Source: Planctomycetota bacterium (GTDB taxonomy: Bacteria; Planctomycetota; Planctomycetia; Pirellulales; Pirellulaceae). Taken from it: DNA of 11,779 nucleotides. The stretch spans positions 1 to 11,779 of the forward strand of contig JAJSAJ010000063.1 in assembly GCA_024274855.1 (NCBI GenBank). Direction: 5' to 3'. Positions 6,439-11,779 of the stretch are shown here, in pieces; the first letter of the stretch is position 1; every line of letters begins with the position of its first letter. Both the position numbers and the translations under genes were made by a program. The notes below the pieces were generated by a model, which was not told the origin of the DNA, did not search any database, and worked only from the letters and a program-made list of their open reading frames with translations.

Positions 6439-7425
6439 TTACTTTTCGATGACCCAGATGTTCTTAAAAGCGACCGGGTTTCCGTGTCCTTGAAGAAACA
6501 GGGGGGCTGGGTTGGGGCCTTCGGGCAATCGGCCGGGCGTTCCGTGCGGCAGTTCCAGGTCGTCCATGATTACGATCCCGTTATGCCTGACGGTGATCCG
6601 AGCATTCTTGAGTTTTTTGCCGTCGGCACCATACCGAGCAGCCGTAAAATCGATGTCATAGGTTTGCCAGGTCAGTGGCGGAAAGCACATGTTCAGCCGC
6701 GGTGCGGCGATCGAGTAGATTCCGCCGCACTCGTTGTTCTTACCCTCCAGGCCGAAGGAATCGAGCACTTGCACTTCATAGCGGCTTTGCATATAGACAC
6801 CGCTATTGCCTCGCTTCTGGCCTCGGGCCGACGGTTTGAAAGGTGTTCGGAACTCGATGTGCAGCGTATGATCCTTGAACTTCGCGCGAGTGCTGCATCC
6901 GGCAGCCAACAGATTTCCCATGACCAAGTGGCCGTTGACGAATTCGTCCGTGTTTGTTCCATCGAACAGCACGCGCGCACCCTTCAGTGGCTTGGCGCCC
7001 AATGTAGGACTCTTGCGGTGCACCTTCTTCAGCGTTCCAACCACGTCGCCACCGGGACCATAAACCGTCAGTTTGCCATCCTTCAGCTGAGCTTCCCAGA
7101 CATCACCTTCAAATCGGACCGTGCCGTTCGATCGCTTGCCCTTGCCCTCTACAGTTTGATCACCTCGTTGCCACCCGTCACCCGGCAATCCACCCTCGTA
7201 GCCGACTGCCGAAAACTCGTTGTTGCCCAGTGCGACAATCTTAAGACCCCACGGGTTCACTCCATCGTCCGTGGCGATTTTACCGGTATATTCACCTTGC
7301 ACGGCATAGTCGGGACCGGCTTTTGTGGCGTCAACATATGTCTTGCCTTGCTCAGCCGCACTGCAGGCCATTGCAGGCGACAGTACGCCAATCAGGGTTA
7401 GAGTCATAACGGTTCGCATCAACAT
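6439..7425 (-). CDS. Secreted DUF1080 (3-keto-disaccharide hydrolase-type) protein, 328 aa
   Basis: Start ATG (7423-7425) is preceded by AAAAGGAG with 8 nt spacing, a strong ribosome binding site. Residues 1-24 form a signal peptide (MRTVMTLTLIGVLSPAMACS, then AAEQ). Residues 25-140 are a planctomycete-type N-terminal beta domain (YVDATKAGPDYAVQGEYTGK, GLKIVALGNNEFSAVGY). Residues 145-328 are the DUF1080 lectin-like sandwich: ARVLFDG, RGNSGVYMQSRYEVQVLDSFG, ECGGIYSIAAP, LTWQTYDIDF, ARITVRHNGIVI and a closing GNPVAFKNIWVIE. Members of this Pfam family (PF06439) include enzymes that hydrolyse 3-keto-glycosides, but many planctomycete copies are uncharacterised, so specificity is open. It converges with the hydrolase gene, is transcribed alone as far as can be seen, ends with TAA and shows no damage. 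Confidence 0.92.
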   Translation of the reverse strand: MLMRTVMTLTLIGVLSPAMACSAAEQGKTYVDATKAGPDYAVQGEYTGKIATDDGVNPWGLKIVALGNNEFSAVGYEGGLPGDGWQRGDQTVEGKGKRSNGTVRFEGDVWEAQLKDGKLTVYGPGGDVVGTLKKVHRKSPTLGAKPLKGARVLFDGTNTDEFVNGHLVMGNLLAAGCSTRAKFKDHTLHIEFRTPFKPSARGQKRGNSGVYMQSRYEVQVLDSFGLEGKNNECGGIYSIAAPRLNMCFPPLTWQTYDIDFTAARYGADGKKLKNARITVRHNGIVIMDDLELPHGTPGRLPEGPNPAPLFLQGHGNPVAFKNIWVIEK

Positions 7426-7488
7426 GAACAGAGCTCCTTTTCAAAAACAGCAGTGAGAAATGAATCAACGGTGGCACGGTCAGGAAGG

Positions 7489-7520
7489 GCTCGCAGCGGC
7501 GTAATTAACCATTTGCGAGC
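7489..7520. promoter_or_regulatory. Inverted repeat upstream of the DUF1080 gene
   Basis: GCTCGCA (7489-7495) and TGCGAGC (7514-7520) are perfect complements separated by 18 bases that include TAATTAA. The site lies 64-95 bases upstream of the minus-strand start at 7425 and in the 231-base gap below the acidic protein's stop. It could be an operator for a dimeric regulator or a 3' hairpin of the upstream gene; the sequence alone does not decide. No clear -35/-10 pair was found nearby. Confidence 0.3.
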
Positions 7521-7656
7521 AACACTCGAACGATGTGGGTCGACATGTATTCGACGTGCCGAGAAGTCCTCGGAACACGGGCACTCTCGTATCTTCGCAC
7601 ATCAGCGTTGCATTGCAGGTTAGGAAGCGACGTTCACATACTCCCAGGTGTTCGAT

Positions 7657-8646
7657 TCAAAGGGTCTCTTCATCGCTCGACGCATCTTGCTGAGCGTCAT
7701 CGAGTGGCTCGTCCAACAGAAACTGGCTGAGACAAACCGAGCAGAACTCGTGTGTCGTATAATGCTGAATAAAGCCTGATTCACCTAACTGAGCGGGGAC
7801 GGATTCTTCGGGAAGTATGTGCTCCAACAGTAGGCAATAGGCATCACGCAACGAGAAATGCTCGCACATGTCGAGTGCCACTCCATGCTGCGCCAAGCGA
7901 GCCAAGAGAACCTGCCACGATTCCTTGATCTGACGATCGCTCAGCGATTCGGCTGGAAACAGCTTCAACGGCGGATCAAAAAGAAGCTGTAGCGGAACGT
8001 CCTCGCCTTGCAATAACGGGACGACATCCATGTCCAAGTCGTCGAGTGGATCGAATGAGTCCCGCTCGGATTCCAGGTCGGCCGAGATCTGTTGATCAAG
8101 GTCCTTGGGAAATAATCCATACGGATCGTCTTCCTCGCCATCTTCACCAAACTGGCTGCTCTCTTCGTCCATTAATGAATCATCATCATCGATAGCAATG
8201 TCCGGCTCGTTCACCGGTATGTCATTAAACGTAATGCAGGAATCCAACAGTTCAACAATCACGCGACCGTTTTGGCTGAACCACTCCAGAAATAAACTCG
8301 ATTTCCATTCGATTGGTGGTTGCAATCCGGATTCCGCGAGTTGAAGCAGGGCCTCGGCCGAGCAGTTGGCAACCTGGACTCGACCAAGCGAGGTCATCGT
8401 TCCGGCTGGACCGATTTGGTGTGGAACCAATTGTGACAACGTCACGGGATTAGCGCTTGCCAACGAGACAGAGTCGTTCGCCTCAAAAGAAAAACATGTA
8501 CCGAATAGATCGTCGGAGCAGTTGCCAGTGAGGTTTAATAGCAAAGGGCGGTCAAAGCCTCGCAGCTGAATCCAACCGTGCACACTGTTTCGAGTACGGT
8601 TGTTGATCTGACCTCGGATCACGACATCACTGAGCAGTAACGCCAT
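7657..8646 (-). CDS. Very acidic conserved-hypothetical protein, 329 aa
   Basis: Start ATG (8644-8646) has GGGAG (8653-8657) 6 nt upstream. There is no signal peptide. Residues 1-85 form a beta-rich part (VVIRGQINNRTRNSVHGWIQ, RPLLLNLTGNCSDDLFG) of a kind I remember in other planctomycete hypotheticals that begin with 'IRGEIDN'; no function is known to me. Residues 140-215 are extremely acidic and low-complexity (DIAIDDDDSLMDEESSQFGE and more), probably a disordered linker. Residues 225-310 are helical (DRQIKESWQVLLARLAQHGV, FSLRDAYCLLLEHIL) and end in HYTTHEFCSVC, where His295, His299, Cys302 and Cys305 are spaced like a small metal site. It is probably cytoplasmic. Its neighbours are in the same orientation but more than 200 bases away, so it is likely monocistronic. 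It ends with TGA. Confidence 0.82.
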   Translation of the reverse strand: MALLLSDVVIRGQINNRTRNSVHGWIQLRGFDRPLLLNLTGNCSDDLFGTCFSFEANDSVSLASANPVTLSQLVPHQIGPAGTMTSLGRVQVANCSAEALLQLAESGLQPPIEWKSSLFLEWFSQNGRVIVELLDSCITFNDIPVNEPDIAIDDDDSLMDEESSQFGEDGEEDDPYGLFPKDLDQQISADLESERDSFDPLDDLDMDVVPLLQGEDVPLQLLFDPPLKLFPAESLSDRQIKESWQVLLARLAQHGVALDMCEHFSLRDAYCLLLEHILPEESVPAQLGESGFIQHYTTHEFCSVCLSQFLLDEPLDDAQQDASSDEETL

Positions 8647-8978
8647 GACAGGCTCCCATTATTTGCAATCGTACGTGAGCGGCCGCAGGTTCAGCAGCAA
8701 TCAACCGGGCTTCGTGCCGTTGCTACCGAGCTCCCACCAACGCCAGACTCCGCACGACGTTTGAAACTCATTTGCCGCGTAAATCAACGGCGCGGAAAGG
8801 AGAGCGGTTGGGGTGAACCGTGCAGCGGAAAGCCAACCAATCCTAAATCATCCACGCCATGATTACGGATTACGAACAACCTCTATTCTAAAGCACCCGA
8901 TTGCGTTTGTCAGCGATTTCAAGGAAAGTTTGGCCGAATGTGGCACCGCCCGCCAAACCTCCTCCGTGACGTTCAACC
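8647..8978. other. Spacer upstream of the acidic protein gene
   Basis: No gene is supported in these roughly 330 bases. The only frame of note is a plus-strand one starting near 8813 without a ribosome binding site, and its residues match nothing familiar. The region must contain the promoter of the minus-strand gene starting at 8646, but I see no clear -35/-10 pair. Confidence 0.45.
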
Positions 8979-9015
8979 GACTAGACGGATGCCGTCTGGC
9001 CCAGGTTGTCTAGTC
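8979..9015 (-). terminator. Alternative hairpins just after the DUF4186 gene
   Basis: GACTAGAC (8979-8986) and GTCTAGTC (9008-9015) are a perfect 8-nt inverted repeat. Inside, AGACGG-ATG-CCGTCT (8983-8997) forms a 6-bp stem with a 3-nt loop. The two share bases 8983-8986, so only one can form at a time. The element begins 9 bases after the minus-strand stop at 9024, a typical terminator position, but no U-tract follows. It could be a factor-dependent terminator or an RNA-stability element. Confidence 0.4.
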
Positions 9016-9023
9016 TTCCCGTG

Positions 9024-9344
9024 CTATCGCCAAAGGCTGATTACGCACACAATGTGGTCAATTTCGTCGCTCGTCAGCGGGCGGTCAATTTCGATGCCGT
9101 GCCATTTCGCCAGGTATTTCCGGTAGCAGGTTGCCGTCGCATGTTGGGCAACAATAACCGGATGCCCCCGCATGGGCGGCTGGCGTCCGTCATTGACCGG
9201 TTGACGAGCCGCAAGAAGCCGGACAACAAATTGCCGCGCGTGCTGCGCAACGGTGGCAAGAGACCGATCGGTCAAGTAATCGCGTTCTGCTTGCGACAAT
9301 CTGAAACGACTACGGAATGTGCTCGTTTGCAAAGCGGCAAACAA
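9024..9344 (-). CDS. DUF4186 family protein
   Basis: The protein matches the small cytoplasmic DUF4186 family (PF13811) along its length: LFAALQTSTFRSRFRLSQAE, then VAQHARQFVVRLL, PVNDGRQPPMRGHPVIVAQH, ATATC, KWHGIE, LTSDEIDHIVCVI and terminal LWR, about 106 residues against a usual 110-120. The function of the family is unknown to me. The start is unclear. TTG (9342-9344) gives a slightly short N terminus. The homologous-looking residues LSD just upstream come from CTG-AGT-GAC, and before those stands TAA (9354-9356) two codons after a better-placed ATG (9360-9362). The ATG frame would read M-R-stop-LSDLFAALQ, as if a codon such as CAA had become TAA. Family members, as I recall, have CCxxC after TAT, while this one has CYRKY, so two cysteines may be lost. 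It lies 23-41 bases after the sialidase-like gene and is probably co-transcribed. It ends with TAG. Confidence 0.75.
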   Translation of the reverse strand: MFAALQTSTFRSRFRLSQAERDYLTDRSLATVAQHARQFVVRLLAARQPVNDGRQPPMRGHPVIVAQHATATCYRKYLAKWHGIEIDRPLTSDEIDHIVCVISLWR

Positions 9345-9385
9345 GTCACTCAGTTAACGCATTCACTTTCCCCATGTTGCCGAAA

Positions 9386-10552
9386 TCATCCTGGATTCTT
9401 TCCAGTTGCCTCGTTGATCAGCACATGCAAGCGGACTTTGCCCGACACATCCTTGCCGGCCAGCGCGTCCGCTCGAGTGAAAACAGCCATGCAGATCTCT
9501 TTCTTGCCTTGCCGGTCAAAGTCGTAAATCACATAGATCAGCCCATCTTTTTTCTGGAATCCGTCCGGATAGGAAACTCCGGAACGTGCATCGAGCAACA
9601 ACCCACCCTTCCAGGTCTTTCCGTCGTCAGTGGAGATGAACGCAGTTAAGTGCGAGCGGCCCGTCCGTTTGTCAATTGGCCCGTGCTTTACCAGTAACAG
9701 GTCATTCGACGCCAGTCGTCGCACAAAGAACCTTGCTACTGGATGAGCGATTTGCGAAGGGACAACATCCGTCCACGTACGCCCGCCGTCGGTCGAGCGA
9801 CTTTGCCCAATACCATACCGTGTGCGGACCCACATCTGCAGGCTTCCATCACGCAACTCGATAATCATTGGCTCGTCACAGTTGCGTTCTTTCGGGTCCT
9901 GAATCGTAGCAGCGCCGAGCAGGGACCAGGTCTTCCCCTGGTCGGTCGAAGCAAGCACTCGGCAGCTCTCCTTGCGAAACCAAATGGCAGTCGGCAGCAA
10001 CCAGTTGCCGTCGCGTGTTACCGTCGGCTTGCACATCATGATACCTTTGCTGATCCGACGAGCTTTGGACCAATGCGGTGTCGCGCTATTCGGGTCGTCA
10101 GTCGTCACCGCAAACAGATAGGGCAACGCACCGGTCCGGGATTTCCAGTCGCCGTTGCGCTGTGCCCAGAAAAGCCAGAGTCGACCGGTCGGATCGAGCC
10201 ACAGGCAGGAATCGAAGGCGCGAACCGGCCCCTCGCGATCCGGATCCACGACCATCTTCAGATGCGACCAGGTTCTGCCGTCATCACCGCTGGTGACCAG
10301 CATGATGTAATTATGGCGATCTTCCGTGACACCTCCACCATACCACGCGGCCCAGAGTCTTCCGTTCGGCGCGCGCTCCAATGTGGGGATGCCTTGGAAC
10401 ATGCGCACACTGTCCATGTACTCCGGCCCCGGTGCCAATGTGATTGACGGTGGTGCCGACGCAGGATCCTCGACGTCGTCGGCCAACACGCAGTTGCAGA
10501 ACAAGGAGAAAATAAGCACAAGCGGCCAATTCGTGAATCGAAAGAGTGTCAT
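9386..10552 (-). CDS. Secreted sialidase-like BNR/Asp-box protein, 388 aa
   Basis: I chose ATG (10550-10552), not the ATG 18 bases earlier. GGAG lies 8 nt before it and the product then starts with a clean signal peptide (MTLFRFTNWPLVLIFSLFCN, then CVLADD). The rest is a six-bladed propeller of the sialidase superfamily (BNR_2 type). Four Asp boxes of form SxDxGxTW are visible: SGDDGRTW (88-95), STDQGKTW (202-209), STDGGRTW (253-260) and STDDGKTW (307-314). Near the N terminus the usual F/YRIP arginine motif is replaced by FQGIP (52-56), although an Arg precedes it. Later landmarks are DEPMIIELRDGS, GVSYPDGFQ and YDFDR. True sialidase activity is uncertain because of the motif change; many planctomycete and Bacteroidetes relatives act on other glycans or are uncharacterised. 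It is divergent from the DUF1080-like gene at 10899 and upstream of the DUF4186 gene. It ends with TGA. Confidence 0.9.
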   Translation of the reverse strand: MTLFRFTNWPLVLIFSLFCNCVLADDVEDPASAPPSITLAPGPEYMDSVRMFQGIPTLERAPNGRLWAAWYGGGVTEDRHNYIMLVTSGDDGRTWSHLKMVVDPDREGPVRAFDSCLWLDPTGRLWLFWAQRNGDWKSRTGALPYLFAVTTDDPNSATPHWSKARRISKGIMMCKPTVTRDGNWLLPTAIWFRKESCRVLASTDQGKTWSLLGAATIQDPKERNCDEPMIIELRDGSLQMWVRTRYGIGQSRSTDGGRTWTDVVPSQIAHPVARFFVRRLASNDLLLVKHGPIDKRTGRSHLTAFISTDDGKTWKGGLLLDARSGVSYPDGFQKKDGLIYVIYDFDRQGKKEICMAVFTRADALAGKDVSGKVRLHVLINEATGKNPG

Positions 10553-10570
10553 TGGGGCTTCTCCATACAT

Positions 10571-10898
10571 GTGTTGTCGGACATTGGTTGCTCGCTACGG
10601 TCTGTATTCCAGTCGGTTCGGAATCCTAATTTTAGCCTTATGTTCGAGCCCCGGTGAATTTTCTGATCTGAATTGGGGGCGATTAACACGAATTCTGGTT
10701 CCTGGCTTCCCTTCTGTTGCGTGTCCCGATAGGAACGAGTGGAACACTGGCCGGCACGGATCGATCCTCATGCCCTACATCATTTACGTTTGGAGGCTGA
10801 TGCTTGACTAGGTCGGATCGACACGTTCTCATAACAGTTGCGAGCACTTAGTCTGTTTGGCTCGTCAAGAAAGCTGTAAACGGAGGAGAGCTGAGGTC
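10571..10898. other. Divergent intergenic region
   Basis: About 330-345 bases separate the minus-strand sialidase-like gene and the plus-strand DUF1080-like gene, so both promoters must lie here. Apart from the weak minus-strand pair listed separately, there is a TTGACT at 10803-10808 on the plus side, but no -10 box at proper spacing. I see no coding region and no repeats. Confidence 0.45.
10629..10658 (-). promoter_or_regulatory. Weak candidate promoter for the sialidase-like gene
   Basis: On the minus strand TTCACC (10653-10658) and TAAAAT (10629-10634) are separated by 18 bases, resembling a housekeeping -35/-10 pair. The -10 box would sit about 77 bases before the ATG. Planctomycete promoters are poorly defined, so this is only a candidate. 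Confidence 0.22.
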
Positions 10899-11297
10899 AT
10901 GGTGCCTAAACTTACCGCTGTGAATGTCTGCCGAGTCGGCGTATTGATGTTGCTGACCGGTATTACCATGGGGCACGTGCCGATGTCGAGCCAAGCTCAG
11001 GTGCCTGCCGAACGGGCCACCAAAACCTCGGGCGAAAAACAGAAACGATGTATCCTCTTTGATGGCAAGTCGCTGGAGCATTGGCGAGTTGTCGATATTC
11101 ACGAGTGCGCGCGGCATGGAAAGGTCGCGGTCCAGGACGGCGCGCTTGTCTTGCACGCCGGAAGTCCGATGACGGGCATTGCTTACCGCAAGACGCCACC
11201 AAGGACAAATTTCGAGATTTCATTCGATACACGACGTGTTGATGGGTACGATTTTTTCTGCGGGCTGACCTTTCCTGTCGGCAAAGCCTATTGTTAG
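10899..11297 (+). CDS. Exported DUF1080/LamG-like protein, 5' part, broken by in-frame TAG
   Basis: Start ATG 10899 follows GGAGGAG (10882-10888) with a second GAGG closer in; an upstream TTG at 10857 has no such site. The N terminus is a signal peptide with a Cys-containing hydrophobic core (VGVLMLLTGITMGHVPMSSQ, cleavage near QAQ). From residue 45 the sequence follows a short planctomycete DUF1080-like type: CILFDGKSLEHWRVVD, VQDGALVLHAGSPMTGIAY, TNFEISFDTRRVDGYDFFCG and LTFPVGKAYC. It stops at TAG 11295-11297, and the same frame resumes at once with LIMGGWGGTVVGLSNVDN. In relatives I remember, this segment reads C-S-LIVGGWGG, so a single TCG-to-TAG change explains the break. The fragment ends in the middle of a beta-sandwich and would not fold. 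It is the proximal half of an intact-looking gene of 232 codons running to 11597. Confidence 0.8.
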   Translation: MVPKLTAVNVCRVGVLMLLTGITMGHVPMSSQAQVPAERATKTSGEKQKRCILFDGKSLEHWRVVDIHECARHGKVAVQDGALVLHAGSPMTGIAYRKTPPRTNFEISFDTRRVDGYDFFCGLTFPVGKAYC

Positions 11298-11303
11298 CTG
11301 ATC

Positions 11304-11597
11304 ATGGGAGGGTGGGGAGGAACCGTCGTTGGGCTATCGAATGTCGACAACATCGCGGCTGACGAAAACCCGACGACTCGCTTCATCGACTTCAAGGAAG
11401 GGAAATGGTACCACGTTCGGCTGCGAGTGACGCGGGAGAAAATCGAGCTGTGGATTGACAAAGAAAAAACTATCGATCTGAAGACGAAAAATCACACGTT
11501 CTCCATCTGGTGGGAACAGGAACCGGTCAGGCCACTCGGCTTTTCCACATGGCGGACAACGGGTGCGTTACGCAAGATCGAGTTGTTGACGTGGTAG
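11304..11597 (+). CDS. DUF1080/LamG-like protein, 3' part after the TAG
   Basis: This is the same frame as the previous entry, continuing two codons after the TAG and ending at TAG 11595-11597. It holds the second half of the sandwich: GGWGGTVVGLSNVDN, NPTTRFIDFKEGKWYHVRLR, REKIELWIDKEKTIDL and the usual closing RPLGFSTWRTTGALRKIELL. ATG 11304 is the first start, but no ribosome binding site precedes it (the bases before encode YC-stop-LI), so independent translation is doubtful. Codon use and conservation look as good as in the first half, so the mutation is recent, or the codon is decoded, or the base is a sequence error. Confidence 0.7.
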   Translation: MGGWGGTVVGLSNVDNIAADENPTTRFIDFKEGKWYHVRLRVTREKIELWIDKEKTIDLKTKNHTFSIWWEQEPVRPLGFSTWRTTGALRKIELLTW

Positions 11598-11606
11598 TCG
11601 GTTTTG

Positions 11607-11628
11607 GACCTCGCCGCGCGTCGAGGTC
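11607..11628 (+). terminator. Hairpin after the DUF1080-like gene
   Basis: GACCTCG (11607-11613) and CGAGGTC (11622-11628) pair perfectly around an 8-nt GC-rich loop, starting 9 bases after the gene's stop codon. No U-tract follows on the plus strand. This is a likely 3' end hairpin of the DUF1080-like transcript, weak as an intrinsic terminator. Confidence 0.4.
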
Positions 11629-11649
11629 GCCTGGCCAAGAAATAATCAA

Positions 11650-11677
11650 GGCCCAGCTCCCGGTTGGAAGCTGGGCC
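11650..11677 (-). terminator. Intrinsic terminator for a leftward gene
   Basis: GGCCCAGCT (11650-11658) and AGCTGGGCC (11669-11677) form a perfect 9-bp stem, extended by two more pairs after one mismatch. On the minus strand the stem is followed by TTGATTATTTCTT, a T-rich tract. The plus strand has no T-tract after it. The polarity therefore points to a minus-strand transcript entering from the right. Confidence 0.6.
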
Positions 11678-11683
11678 CCGTGA

Positions 11684-11719
11684 ACTCGTAATCGAGGATC
11701 GATGGTGATCCTTACGAGT
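11684..11719 (-). other. Two-step hairpin at the end of the leftward gene
   Basis: ACTCGTAA (11684-11691) pairs with TTACGAGT (11712-11719), and inside GGATC (11696-11700) pairs with GATCC (11707-11711), with a 4-nt bulge TCGA on one side only and a 6-nt loop. On the minus strand it begins within the last codons of the presumed gene ending at 11712. It may protect the 3' end or assist the terminator 7 bases further on. Confidence 0.4.
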
Positions 11720-11779
11720 GGGTGGCTGCCCGACGGACAGCCCGCCGACCGCCGTTAGGCCGGGCCACCTCGTTGGCTA
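11712..11779 (-). CDS. Possible C-terminal end of a leftward gene (partial)
   Basis: On the minus strand one frame is open from the window edge and ends at TAA (11712-11714), giving 21 residues, ANEVARPNGGRRAVRRAATH plus S. The basic, Gly/Arg-rich tail looks like the end of a protein. The strong T-tailed terminator just beyond it (11650-11677) supports a transcript in this direction. The piece is too short to name; the other frames in this GC-rich end are also partly open. Confidence 0.35.
   Translation of the reverse strand, partial: ANEVARPNGGRRAVRRAATHS

Noticed and set aside
6382..7401. Plus-strand frame of 339 codons opposite the DUF1080 gene
   Set aside because: Although long, it is antisense to an unmistakable DUF1080 protein; it has no domain pattern or start signal.
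9743..10447. Plus-strand frame of 234 codons opposite the sialidase-like gene
   Set aside because: It is a shadow frame; the minus strand has four Asp boxes and a signal peptide.
10803..10834. TTGACT with a following CATAAC as promoter of the DUF1080-like gene
   Set aside because: The spacing is about 20 bases and the -10 match is weak; not convincing enough to list.
928..11597. Genome-wide reassignment of TAG
   Set aside because: Several intact genes here end in TAG at family-typical C termini with neighbours immediately beyond, so TAG clearly works as a stop. Only local readthrough or mutation remains possible.

Overview
The window looks like chromosomal DNA of a planctomycete (Planctomycetota, Pirellulales-like). 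This is inferred from content: two secreted DUF1080 / 3-keto-disaccharide-hydrolase-type proteins, a secreted BNR/Asp-box sialidase-like protein, a large exported tandem alpha/beta-hydrolase, a transglutaminase-like/discoidin protein paired with a CxxC-less thioredoxin-fold protein, and loosely packed genes with long spacers and few operons. GC content is moderate. I see no rRNA, tRNA, CRISPR array, integrase or complete insertion sequence.

Layout. (1) 1-2678, plus strand: the 3' part of a transglutaminase-like protein whose frame is broken by an in-frame TAG at 928-930 and then continues to 1410 as a discoidin-like C-terminal domain. It is coupled through a TTGA stop/start overlap to an exported thioredoxin-fold protein (1407-2678). 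(2) 2683-3438, minus strand: an unrecognised basic protein that converges on the previous gene with only 4 bases between stop codons. (3) 3439-4059: a gene-poor spacer ending in a short inverted-repeat element (3929-4006). (4) 4060-6378, plus: an exported two-domain hydrolase whose first domain lacks the nucleophile serine and whose second domain has a full triad. (5) 6439-7425, minus: an intact DUF1080 protein. (6) 7657-8646, minus: a very acidic conserved-hypothetical type protein with a His/Cys cluster near its C terminus. (7) 9024-10552, minus: a DUF4186 protein downstream of a signal-peptide-bearing sialidase-like protein. (8) 10899-11597, plus: a second, short DUF1080-like gene broken by another in-frame TAG at 11295-11297. 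(9) 11598-11779: a run of hairpins and what appears to be the last 21 codons of a minus-strand gene entering from the right.

Taken together, most products carry export signals and belong to families that bind or cleave carbohydrates or esters, consistent with a polysaccharide-scavenging planctomycete. They do not form one obvious pathway. The most unusual feature is that two unrelated, otherwise well-conserved reading frames are each interrupted by a single TAG, with family-typical sequence resuming directly after it. A third gene (DUF4186) may have a TAA right behind its best start. TAG also ends several intact genes here, so genome-wide reassignment is unlikely. Gene decay, sequence error or local readthrough are the options.
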